Translations under genes and position numbers: made by a program | In this document: piece by piece, positions 1 to 6,310 of the stretch | Layout of the letters: each line of letters starts with the position of its first letter | Position numbering within the stretch: the first letter of the stretch is position 1 | Notes under the pieces: model-generated | Database searches by the model: none | What the model was told of the DNA's origin: nothing | What the model saw: the letters and a program-made list of their open reading frames with translations, nothing else | Source: Desulfuromusa sp. | GTDB taxonomy: Bacteria; Desulfobacterota; Desulfuromonadia; Desulfuromonadales; Geopsychrobacteraceae | Assembly (NCBI GenBank): GCA_021647765.1 | Contig: JAKIUD010000063.1 | Coordinates: forward strand, 1-18,969 | Direction of reading: 5' to 3' | Length of the DNA stretch: 18,969 bases

Positions 1-81
1 AATATTTGTAAGTACGTGCAAAACCAATTGGTCGAATTAGATAAAAAGGAAGTCCACGGAAAGCAACTGGAGCTGTTTTAG
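1..81 (+). CDS. C-terminal end of an unidentified protein (partial)
   Basis: Only the last 26 codons and a TAG stop (79-81) are inside the window, so the family cannot be named. The visible tail is hydrophilic and lysine-rich and ends KQLELF at the extreme C-terminus. That resembles the QL(S/D)LF pentapeptide by which many DNA-repair and replication proteins (DinB-type polymerases, MutS, others) bind the beta sliding clamp. The stop is followed 12 bases later by a terminator hairpin, consistent with a real gene end. The clamp-binding reading is an inference from six residues. The reading frame itself is fairly safe because it is open from base 1 and stops just before the terminator. Confidence 0.55.
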   Translation, partial: NICKYVQNQLVELDKKEVHGKQLELF

Positions 82-93
82 GATTTTGCCTTT

Positions 94-123
94 AAAACTC
101 TGTCGCTTGCGGCCGAGTTTTTT
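94..123 (+). terminator. Rho-independent terminator of the upstream gene
   Basis: AAAACTC (94-100) pairs with GAGTTTT (115-121) around a 14-base loop that can itself pair CGC with GCG. The right arm runs into a T tract (118-123). It lies just after the stop codon at 81. Confidence 0.7.
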
Positions 124-164
124 ATAGGGCTTTGCCAGAGCTTCATACGTTAGCATAGATGAAT

Positions 165-193
165 TTGAGCTGCTGTGTAAAGATGATTAAACT
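165..193 (+). promoter_or_regulatory. Possible sigma70-type promoter for trmO
   Basis: TTGAGC (165-170) and TAAACT (188-193) are separated by 17 bases and lie 20 bases upstream of the trmO start. Each box matches consensus at about four of six positions, so this is a candidate only. It sits between the upstream terminator and the gene, where a promoter is needed. Confidence 0.4.
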
Positions 194-213
194 TGTGAGA
201 CAGGATAAAATCC

Positions 214-705
214 ATGCAAAATTTTAGTTTAAATCCCATCGGGATCATTAAAACCCCCTATCTGGATAACGCACCCTACCAACCTGTTGATACCGATGAG
301 CAAGAGTTTTATCTGCAACTCAAACCTGATTATGTCGCTGGCCTTAAGGATCTGGATTCGTTTACTTACATCTATGCCCTCTATTTTATCGACCGCTTGA
401 ACGCCGCACCAAAAATGGAGGTTGCCCCTCCCTGGGCTGCCGGGCAACAGGTTGGACTGTTCGCCAGTCGTTCGCCACTGCGTCCCAACCCGATTGGTTT
501 AAGTGTTGTCAGGGTCAAGGAGATCAAGGGTAACAGGGTCTACACTTCCGGGCTGGATGTTTTTGACAACACACCACTTCTTGATATCAAACCCTACATC
601 AATGATCTTGATAGCAAGTGTGATGCAAATAACGGTTGGGTGCAAAATGTGGATGATGATGAGCATCTGGCCTTGCATATTCAAGGAATCCCGCACGATT
701 ATTGA
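214..705 (+). CDS. trmO: TrmO/TsaA-family tRNA methyltransferase
   Basis: A 163-residue cytosolic protein of the TsaA/YaeB (TrmO) family. Characterised members use S-adenosylmethionine to N6-methylate the threonylcarbamoyl group on A37 of ANN-decoding tRNAs. Visible signatures are the N-terminal PIGIIKTPY (residues 8-16), the core ASRSPLRPNPIGLSVVRV (84-101) and LDVFDNTPLLDIKPY (114-128), all diagnostic of the beta-barrel TrmO fold. It is shorter than the E. coli protein (about 235 residues) because it lacks the C-terminal extension, as do many bacterial and archaeal homologues. Start: ATG with AGGA at 202-205, 8 bases upstream. It appears monocistronic: a terminator lies before it and a REP palindrome begins directly after its TGA stop. 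Family assignment is firm; the exact substrate is by homology. Confidence 0.9.
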   Translation: MQNFSLNPIGIIKTPYLDNAPYQPVDTDEQEFYLQLKPDYVAGLKDLDSFTYIYALYFIDRLNAAPKMEVAPPWAAGQQVGLFASRSPLRPNPIGLSVVRVKEIKGNRVYTSGLDVFDNTPLLDIKPYINDLDSKCDANNGWVQNVDDDEHLALHIQGIPHDY

Positions 706-733
706 CGTCGGGGCAGATCCCCATGCCTGCCCG
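706..733 (+). repeat. REP-like palindrome R1 (diverged)
   Basis: GGGGCAG and CTGCCC (710-716, 727-732) form an imperfect palindrome with a nested GGGG/CCCC pairing. It begins at the base after the trmO stop. This is the same element as R2-R5 further on, but headed by GTCG rather than GTAG. A second GC-rich half copy (GGTGCCCGCCCG) follows to about 747. Such elements are the substrates of RAYT transposases, and a RAYT copy lies 170 bases downstream. Confidence 0.65.
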
Positions 734-844
734 GAGGTGCCCGCCCGATTGCAATATATAAAACAAGGTCTATACTGTATCTTTGATTGGATGTTCATGA
801 GGGGGAACCATGAGAATAGAAAATTTGAGTGAATGAATTGTGAG

Positions 845-877
845 AGCGCCCGGATGATTGTCCGTGCGCTTTTTTTG
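845..877 (+). terminator. Rho-independent terminator upstream of RAYT copy 1
   Basis: AGCGC-C-CGGA (845-854) pairs with TCCG-T-GCGCT (861-870) around a 6-base loop with one internal mismatch, followed by seven T residues (871-877). It can end trmO transcripts and shields the RAYT copy that starts 23 bases later from read-through. Confidence 0.8.
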
Positions 878-1075
878 TGTTTGTTGAGGATGCACTGCGA
901 TGAAGTTTGATCCCGATATTCACCAGCGCCGTTCAATTTGTCTTGCCGGTTATGATTATACAACAGCGGGAGGTTATTTCGTGACGTTTTGCGTGCAGGG
1001 GCGGGAATGCCTGTTGGGTAAGATTGTCGAAGACAGGGTGGTTTTAAATGATGCAGGACGGAAGGTGGAGAAAAT

Positions 1076-1107
1076 TTGGATGGAATTACCTTTGGATGGA
1101 ATTACCT
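1076..1107 (+). repeat. 16-bp perfect tandem duplication causing a frameshift
   Basis: The unit TTGGATGGAATTACCT occurs twice back to back (1076-1091 and 1092-1107). Sixteen is not a multiple of three, so the second unit moves the RAYT reading frame by one. The closely related copy 2 has a single unit at the equivalent place (IWQELPDNYPGIG). Confidence 0.9.
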
Positions 1108-1188
1108 TCAAAATACCCCGGAATCGGAACCGATACTCACGTGATCATGCCCAACCATTTCCACGGGATAATCATCAATAATGACAAC

Positions 1189-1214
1189 GTAGGGGCGGGC
1201 CCCTGTGCCCGCCC
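1189..1214 (+). repeat. REP palindrome R2 (GTAG-headed)
   Basis: GTAG tetranucleotide (1189-1192) followed by a GC-rich imperfect palindrome, GGGGCGGGCCCC...GCCCGCCC. GTAG next to a REP hairpin is the known recognition layout for RAYT transposases. It lies where copy 2 has R3. The bases after it (GGTTTTGGGGATAGATGG, then a T-rich run) resemble those after R5 rather than those after R3. The 119 bases from 1264 to the next gene show no gene or clear promoter. Confidence 0.8.
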
Positions 1215-1382
1215 GGTTTTGGGGATAGATGGATATTTTTTTATAGAGTGTGACTTATTTTGACACAGTGAGGTGGTAGGGTTTTGGGGGAGATCATAGG
1301 GAAAAGGGTTCAGGTTAAACTGTTCAACAATAATATTCAAAGAAGATTAAGTTGATTGTGGACGATTTGAATAGGAGGAGAA

Positions 1383-2216
1383 ATGACAGAAAAACTCATA
1401 GTTTTTCAGGATAAGAAAATCAGACGACTTCTTGTTAATGACGTTTGGTTTTTTGCTGTTGTTGATGTTATTGCCGCATTAACTGATAGCAGCAAGCCTC
1501 GTGATTATTGGTATCGCATGAAAAAGCGAGAAAAGGAATCAAGCGGTGCTGAGTTGTCGACATTTTGTCGACAACTCAAGTTTGAAGCAGCTGACGGAAA
1601 AAAATATGCAACCGATTGTGCTAACACCGAAGGTATTTTCCGCATCGTTCAATCAATTCCATCGCCCAAGGCCGAACCCTTCAAGCGTTGGCTGGCCAAG
1701 GTTGGCTATGAGCGGGTACAGGAAATTGAAGATCCTGAATTAGCAACTAAGCGCACCCGAGAGCTGTATCAGGCTAAAGGTTATTCCGATGCCTGGATTG
1801 AAAAACGAATGCGTGGGATTGCCGTTCGTGCGGAATTAACTGAAGAATGGAAAAACCGTGATGTTGGCGATAGTTGTGAATATGCCATCCTTACTGCCGA
1901 AATATCCAAAGCGGCATTTGGGGTAACACCGTCAGAATACAAACAGTTTAAAGGATTGGAGCGCGAAAATCTGCGTGATCATATGACCGATCTGGAGTTG
2001 ATCTTTTCAATGTTGGGCGAGGCGGCTACTACGGAAATTACCAGAGTAAAAGATGCACAGGGATTTGATGAAAATCGCTGTGCTGCGAACAAGGGTGGCG
2101 TGATTGCTGGTGATGCACGGAAAAAATTGGAACTGGAATCGGGGCGTAAGGTGGTGTCAGGTGAGAACTATCTGGATATGTCAGAAAAGCAGAAGCGGTT
2201 AGAGAAAAAGATATAG
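1383..2216 (+). CDS. BRO-N domain / antirepressor-like protein
   Basis: A 277-residue soluble protein. The N-terminal part (about residues 1-110) has the BRO-N pattern: IVFQDKKIRRLLVNDVWFFAVVDVIAALT followed by DYWYRMKKR and ELSTFCRQLK, as in phage antirepressors and DinD-like proteins. BRO-N domains bind DNA and occur in phage and plasmid regulators. The middle (KPFKRWLAKVGYERVQEIEDPELA-type helix) and the C-terminal GDARKKLELESGRKVVSGENYL region are standard for chromosomal members, often linked to DNA damage or prophage control. The start is secure: ATG 1383 with AGGAGGAG ending 2 to 3 bases before it. It stands alone between two RAYT copies, which suggests horizontal acquisition. A perfect 11-bp inverted repeat lies inside the coding region (1551-1577). 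Target DNA and role are unknown. Confidence 0.8.
   Translation: MTEKLIVFQDKKIRRLLVNDVWFFAVVDVIAALTDSSKPRDYWYRMKKREKESSGAELSTFCRQLKFEAADGKKYATDCANTEGIFRIVQSIPSPKAEPFKRWLAKVGYERVQEIEDPELATKRTRELYQAKGYSDAWIEKRMRGIAVRAELTEEWKNRDVGDSCEYAILTAEISKAAFGVTPSEYKQFKGLERENLRDHMTDLELIFSMLGEAATTEITRVKDAQGFDENRCAANKGGVIAGDARKKLELESGRKVVSGENYLDMSEKQKRLEKKI
1551..1577 (+). repeat. Perfect 11-bp inverted repeat inside the BRO gene
   Basis: GAGTTGTCGAC (1551-1561) and GTCGACAACTC (1567-1577) are exact reverse complements separated by ATTTT. They encode ELSTFCRQL, a stretch I recall as conserved in this family. The element could be a hairpin in the mRNA or an operator. Confidence 0.8.
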
Positions 2217-2379
2217 ATGCTATCATCTTGGCAACGTTTATAAGTAGAGCGAAGATAATATAACTGATTTTTGTTTGAGAGGTTTTTTCACTAGGTGCGC
2301 CATTGCGAGCTCGGGTGCTGGAGGTTGAGGGAACTCCATGGAGGATGTTGAAGGTTGGGGTGGGGATGGAGGTAGGGCG

Positions 2380-2532
2380 ATGAAATTCTATGCACATTCA
2401 ACTGATAACCCGGATAAATCGGATTGGCAAACCCTTGAGAATCATTTGCAAGGGGTGGCCGATCTGGCGGAAGAGTTTGCGGCGGTGTTCGGGGCTGGGG
2501 AATGGGGACGGTTGGCCGGGTTGCTGCCGTGA
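2380..2532 (+). pseudogene. Remnant of a second cas3 gene (N-terminal HD region only)
   Basis: ATG 2380, with GGAGG 7 bases upstream (2368-2372), opens a 50-residue frame: MKFYAHSTDNPD, DWQTLENHLQGVADLAEEFAAVFG, EWGRLAGLL. This is the start of a Cas3 HD-nuclease domain, where the family normally continues HDLGKY. Here the frame ends LLP-stop because RAYT copy 2 begins exactly there; the TGA stop overlaps the transposase GTG start. It differs from the start of the intact cas3 at 3264 (MIYYARENQELLDHL...), so it is not a simple duplicate. No later part of this cas3 is found in the window. The preceding 163 bases (2217-2379) contain a G-rich run (2347-2378) and no other gene. Confidence 0.75.
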
Positions 2533-3155
2533 AATTTGATCCAGATATCCACAAGCGCCGTTCGATTCGTCTTTCTGGTTACGATTATACCTCTGCAGGA
2601 TTCTATTTTATAACCGTTTGTGTGCAGGATCGCGAATGTTTGTTGGGTGAGATTGCCAACGGCGAGATGGTACTGAACGCTGCGGGGAGGATGGTGGAAA
2701 GAATTTGGCAGGAATTACCCGACAATTATCCTGGAATCGGGATCGATACCTACGTGGTCATGCCCAACCATTTTCACGGTATAATTGTTATTAATGACGA
2801 TGTAGGGGCAGGCCCCCGTGCCTGCCCAGGTTTAGAACCAGACCCCCGTGCCTGCCCAGATTCTCATGGATCACAAGGGGAAGGGCACCCACAGGGGGGT
2901 GCCCCTACGGAGGTATTATCCTTACCGGATGTTGTCCATCGGTTTAAATCATTGACCACCGCCCGATATCGTCAGGGCGTCAACCACCACAATTGGCCGC
3001 CATTTACCGGAAAATTATGGCAACGCAATTATTACGAACGAATCATTCGCAATGAAGATGAATTGCATAACACACGGCAATATATCCGCGATAACCCAAT
3101 GCAATGGGAAATCGATGACGAAAACCCGGCCAACCACCGGAACAATACGCCGTAG
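2529..3155 (+). CDS. RAYT copy 2: REP-associated tyrosine transposase
   Basis: A 208-residue HUH single-strand transposase of the RAYT (Y1, IS200-like) family, which cleaves and joins REP palindromes. The HUH motif is H81-F-H83 in VVMPNHFHGI. The nucleophilic tyrosine is in QRNYYERIIR (probably Y169), followed by RQYIRDNPMQW, typical of the family C-terminus. Residues 92-130 (VGAGPRACP..., PRACP, GGAPTEVL) are encoded by REP palindromes in the open frame and are probably a disordered loop. The start is GTG 2529, matching ATG 900 of copy 1. An in-frame ATG at 2502 would add nine residues read from cas3 remnant sequence. No dedicated ribosome site is visible, so expression may depend on coupling to the cas3 remnant. 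The TAG stop lies inside palindrome R4. All known catalytic residues are present, so it may be active. Confidence 0.85.
   Translation: MKFDPDIHKRRSIRLSGYDYTSAGFYFITVCVQDRECLLGEIANGEMVLNAAGRMVERIWQELPDNYPGIGIDTYVVMPNHFHGIIVINDDVGAGPRACPGLEPDPRACPDSHGSQGEGHPQGGAPTEVLSLPDVVHRFKSLTTARYRQGVNHHNWPPFTGKLWQRNYYERIIRNEDELHNTRQYIRDNPMQWEIDDENPANHRNNTP
2802..2908 (+). repeat. REP cluster inside the RAYT frame (R3 and two partial/inverted copies)
   Basis: R3 (2802-2827) is GTAG plus the GGGGCAGGCCCCCGTGCCTGCCC palindrome in direct orientation. A half copy (2841-2857, GACCCCCGTGCCTGCCC) follows in the same orientation. A third copy (2883-2908) is inverted and ends CCCCTAC, the complement of GTAGGGG. The direct-plus-inverted arrangement resembles a BIME. 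All three are translated in frame, giving the proline/glycine/alanine-rich stretch between the HUH and tyrosine halves of the transposase. Confidence 0.8.
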
Positions 3156-3176
3156 GGGCGCCGCTTGCCGCGCCCC
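3152..3176 (+). repeat. REP palindrome R4 (supplies the RAYT stop codon)
   Basis: GTAG (3152-3155) followed by GGGCGCCGCTTGCCGCGCCCC. The TAG of the GTAG head is the stop codon of RAYT copy 2. The core differs from R3/R5 (GCCGCTTGCCGCGCCCC), showing compensated divergence that keeps the pairing. Confidence 0.75.
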
Positions 3177-3193
3177 AATTGTGTGGGTAAATC

Positions 3194-3219
3194 GTAGGGG
3201 CAGGTCCCTGTGCCTGCCC
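3194..3219 (+). repeat. REP palindrome R5 upstream of cas3
   Basis: GTAG (3194-3197) plus GGGGCAGGTCCCTGTGCCTGCCC. It lies 45 bases before the cas3 start. The bases after it (GATTTTAGAGTAGATGG, then a T-rich run) resemble those after R2. It may act on transcription of the cas operon as a hairpin; no clear promoter is visible between it and cas3. Confidence 0.75.
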
Positions 3220-3263
3220 GATTTTAGAGTAGATGGGTGCTTTATTCATAAGTGAGGACAAAT

Positions 3264-5546
3264 ATGATTTATTACGCTCGTGAAAATCAGGAATTGCTTG
3301 ATCACCTCACAGCTACAGCTAATCTTGCAAGAGTATTCGCCAGTGTTTTTGGTTGTGGAAATACTGCCTATCTGTCCGGTTTAGTGCACGATTTGGGGAA
3401 ATACACACATGCCTTTCAGAACTATCTGAAGCGTAGTTTGGAGGGTGAGAACGTAACGCGCGGTGAAGTAATTCACGCATTGCAAGGAGCGAGGTTTACG
3501 AAGGAAACAATTAAAGAGCCTTTAGTTGCGGACATCATTGGCAATGCCATCGCAACACACCACGGTGGTCTGTTCGACAATATTACCGACGGCGAAAGGA
3601 CGTTATCCGTCAAAACCAATAAAGGTGAAGATAAATTACATTATGCGGAAGCTGTAAATGCCTTTTGTCCAAAAATCAACGAAGCAGAGTTGAAAACTGA
3701 AATTTTAAATTTTTGTCAAACAAGCCAAACGAAAGAATTAAACACGTATTTTATGCTGCACTTTTTGACGAAAGCGGTTTATTCCTGCCTTGTGGATGCG
3801 GATAGATGCAACAGTGCAGGCTTAACAATTAACGATACAATACCTGATTGGGTGGCTTTGATTCAACAACTCGAAAGCTATCTGAGTTTTTTTTCTGATG
3901 AGAGCGGCATTGATAAGGTTCGCAAGAGCATATCGGAACAATGTCGACAAGCAGGCTGTCGGCAACAGGGAATTTATACTTTGTCTGTCCCGACCGGTGG
4001 TGGAAAAACGTTGTCGAGCTTGCGCTTCGCATTGGAGCATGCCAGAGAGCATAACCTGAAACGTATTATTTATATTATCCCTTACTTGTCAATTCTTGAC
4101 CAAACCGCTGCTAAGATGCGCGAGGTTTTCTCAGATGACAATGGTGAATTGATTTTGGAGCATCATTCCAACATCGAGCTGCTGGAAGAGGATGATGCCG
4201 AGGAACAGTACCGCCTGTTAACTTCCCGCTGGGAAAGTCCAATTATTTTGACCACGATGGTTCAGTTTTTAGAAACTGTTTACAGCAACAAAGCGTCAAA
4301 ACTCCGTAAGTTTCACAATATGTCGGAAGCGGTTCTGATTTTTGATGAAATTCAAGCTCTACCGATAAAGTGCGTCCATCTGTTCAACGAGGCGGTTAAC
4401 TTCCTGCAAACCTTTGGAAGATCAACTATCCTGCTCTGTACGGCTACACAGCCTCACCTTCATAAGACGGAGCATCCAGTACTATTATCTGACGAGCCAG
4501 AGATTGTCAGTATTACGTCGGATGAGTTGAATATCTTTGAGCGAGTCCGCATTGAAGTTAAAACCCAATCGGTAATGGATCACGAACAAATTGCGACGTT
4601 GGTCAAAGCTCAGATTGGACAGGGCAAGAGTACACTCGTTATTCTGAATACTAAAAGCGATGCTCATGGAGTGTATGAACAGTGCAAACCGATTGCATGT
4701 GAGAAAGCATTTTTGACGACTGATCTTTGTCCCGCTCACCGTTTGAACATCCTTGAACGATTACGGAAAAATCTGAATCCCAAGACAAAACGGGTCACAT
4801 TGTGTGTCAGTACACAATTAATTGAAGCAGGTGTAGATGTATCGTTTGACTGTGTAATTCGTGCAGCAGCAGGTTTTGACAGCATTATCCAAGCGGCTGG
4901 ACGTTGCAACCGCAACAAAGAAAATACGACATCGCAGACGGTCTTTGTTGTCGATGTCCAAGGTGAAAATCTTTCACGTTTGCAGGAAATTAAAGAAGGT
5001 AAGAGTGTAACAGCAAGAGTGTTACGTGAAAATCAAGGTAAGGATGTATTGAGCGATGAAGTGATTAATCGATATTACCAATATTATTTTTATGATCAGC
5101 AACGAGGGAGAAATATAGGGAAAATGGATTTCATGACAAAGGATGGCAATACAACAATCTACAGCTTGCTAAGTAATAATCCGTTGGGGATGTTTGCCTA
5201 CCGAAACCGCAACAACAAGGAATACGCTGGTTTGCCAAGTGCTTTCCGAACGGCGTCAGATGAGTTTTCCGTGATTGACGGTGCCCAGATTGGTATTGTT
5301 GTTCCTTATGGCGATGCTATGAAACTTGTTGATGCATTTTACAGTTGTTACAATCCGAAGCAAAAAATGCGTATTTTGAAACAACTGCAAAAATATACGG
5401 TTTCCGTATATATACAAGCCTTCGATGGGCTAAAACAAGCGGTTAGCATTGTAGATGACACGTTTTATTTGTTGAGCCCTGATTACTACGATGTGGCAGA
5501 ACAAGGGTTGAAGCGTGAGGCGATGTTTTCTTTGTTGCATGTGTAA
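3264..5546 (+). CDS. cas3: CRISPR-associated helicase/nuclease Cas3, type I-C
   Basis: A 760-residue effector that, once recruited by the Cascade R-loop, unwinds and degrades target DNA. The N-terminal HD nuclease domain carries H14, the H42-D43 pair in LVHDLGKY, H71 and H99-H100. The superfamily 2 helicase core follows: Walker A SVPTGGGKT (241-249), motif Ia IIPYLSILDQT, motif II DEIQ (361-364, in place of DEVH), motif III CTATQP (392-397), motif V STQLIEAGVDV (516-526) and motif VI QAAGRCNR (543-550). Every key motif is intact. I chose ATG 3264 because AGTGAGGA (3251-3258) sits 5 bases before it; a GTG at 3252 would add four residues but lacks a ribosome site. It leads the cas3-5-8-7 operon, 20 bases before cas5c, and directly follows REP/RAYT debris and a relic of a different cas3. 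Confidence 0.95.
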   Translation: MIYYARENQELLDHLTATANLARVFASVFGCGNTAYLSGLVHDLGKYTHAFQNYLKRSLEGENVTRGEVIHALQGARFTKETIKEPLVADIIGNAIATHHGGLFDNITDGERTLSVKTNKGEDKLHYAEAVNAFCPKINEAELKTEILNFCQTSQTKELNTYFMLHFLTKAVYSCLVDADRCNSAGLTINDTIPDWVALIQQLESYLSFFSDESGIDKVRKSISEQCRQAGCRQQGIYTLSVPTGGGKTLSSLRFALEHAREHNLKRIIYIIPYLSILDQTAAKMREVFSDDNGELILEHHSNIELLEEDDAEEQYRLLTSRWESPIILTTMVQFLETVYSNKASKLRKFHNMSEAVLIFDEIQALPIKCVHLFNEAVNFLQTFGRSTILLCTATQPHLHKTEHPVLLSDEPEIVSITSDELNIFERVRIEVKTQSVMDHEQIATLVKAQIGQGKSTLVILNTKSDAHGVYEQCKPIACEKAFLTTDLCPAHRLNILERLRKNLNPKTKRVTLCVSTQLIEAGVDVSFDCVIRAAAGFDSIIQAAGRCNRNKENTTSQTVFVVDVQGENLSRLQEIKEGKSVTARVLRENQGKDVLSDEVINRYYQYYFYDQQRGRNIGKMDFMTKDGNTTIYSLLSNNPLGMFAYRNRNNKEYAGLPSAFRTASDEFSVIDGAQIGIVVPYGDAMKLVDAFYSCYNPKQKMRILKQLQKYTVSVYIQAFDGLKQAVSIVDDTFYLLSPDYYDVAEQGLKREAMFSLLHV

Positions 5547-5566
5547 AACTAAAGAGAGGTGTCAGA

Positions 5567-6310
5567 ATGGATAAAAAACGCAACTCGGTTGAATTCAAGA
5601 TCACAGGACGATACGCCCTGTTTTCCGATCCCGTAACAAGGGTGGGCGGTGAAAAGTTTTCCTATCAGATCCCAACCTATCAGGCACTTAAAGGCATTCT
5701 CGAAAGCGTTTACTGGAAACCGACATTTGTCTGGTATATCGATGCTGTACGGGTGATGAAAAAGATTCAAACTGAGTCCAAGGGCATCAAGCCGATAAAA
5801 ATGAGCGGCGGAAACGATCTTGCATATTATACGTATCTTCGGGATGTGGAATATCAGGTTCTCGCTCATTTTGAATGGAATGAACATCGTAAAAATCTTG
5901 CTGATGATCGCGACGAAAATAAGCATCACAACATTGCAAAACGTTGTGTCAAAAAAGGCGGACGGCGGGATATTTTTCTTGGAACTCGGGAGTGTCAGGG
6001 TTATGTCGAACCCTGTGTTTTCGGAGAAGAAGAAGGCTTTTACGATCAATATGGCGAACTCGATTTCGGCGTGCAGTTTCATGGATATAACTATCCCGAT
6101 GAGACCGGAAAAGATGAACTTGCTGTTCGGTTGTGGCGGGCAAAGATGAAAGACGGTCTCATTACATTTCCTGCGCCGAAGGATTGTGAACCTTCCCTGC
6201 AACGAACTATTCGCCAAATGACGGCGAAGGAATTTGAGATTGATCAGAATATTTCGCTTATCGACGCTGACCTCAGCGTGGCGGACTTGCTGAAGGAGGA
6301 ACAGGTATGA
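5567..6310 (+). CDS. cas5c: Cas5c (Cas5d) pre-crRNA endoribonuclease / Cascade subunit
   Basis: A 247-residue RAMP protein. In type I-C, which has no Cas6, Cas5c itself cuts the pre-crRNA at the base of the repeat hairpin and then caps the 5-prime handle in Cascade. Visible features are the first RRM strand VEFKITGRYALFSDP (8-22), the conserved YQALKGILESVYWKP (38-52), the ENKHHNIAKR segment (117-126) and RECQGYVEP (141-149). By comparison with Bacillus halodurans Cas5d (Y46, K116, H117), the likely catalytic residues are Y49, K119 and H120. The start has a weak GAGAGGTG site (5554-5561). Its stop overlaps the cas8c start (ATGA), so the two are translationally coupled. A long open frame on the opposite strand covers the gene but is judged spurious. 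Confidence 0.95.
   Translation: MDKKRNSVEFKITGRYALFSDPVTRVGGEKFSYQIPTYQALKGILESVYWKPTFVWYIDAVRVMKKIQTESKGIKPIKMSGGNDLAYYTYLRDVEYQVLAHFEWNEHRKNLADDRDENKHHNIAKRCVKKGGRRDIFLGTRECQGYVEPCVFGEEEGFYDQYGELDFGVQFHGYNYPDETGKDELAVRLWRAKMKDGLITFPAPKDCEPSLQRTIRQMTAKEFEIDQNISLIDADLSVADLLKEEQV

Larger units (their letters stand above)
900..1263 (+). pseudogene. RAYT copy 1: frameshifted and truncated REP-associated transposase
   Basis: A remnant of a Y1/HUH REP-associated tyrosine transposase (IS200-like superfamily). Frame 1 starts at ATG 900 (MKFDPDIHQRRS...) and matches RAYT copy 2 closely up to KIWMELP. A 16-bp tandem duplication (1076-1107) then shifts the frame. The correct sequence, including the HUH motif MPNHFHGI, continues in the +1 frame to the stop at 1263. 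Removing one duplicate unit restores a continuous reading through MELP-SKYPGIG, as in copy 2. The gene also lacks the whole C-terminal half with the catalytic tyrosine (WQRNYYERIIR in copy 2). After the REP palindrome at 1189-1214 the frame runs into unrelated tail sequence. It cannot encode an active transposase. Confidence 0.85.

Noticed and set aside
499..963. 154-codon minus-strand frame across the trmO end and R1
   Set aside because: It crosses a terminator and REP elements and overlaps trmO antisense; no family pattern is visible.
2347..2378. G-quadruplex before the cas3 relic
   Set aside because: The G runs are mostly of two with irregular spacing; too weak to claim.
3252..3263. GTG 3252 as the cas3 start
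   Set aside because: AGTGAGGA overlapping it is the ribosome site for ATG 3264; no site precedes the GTG.
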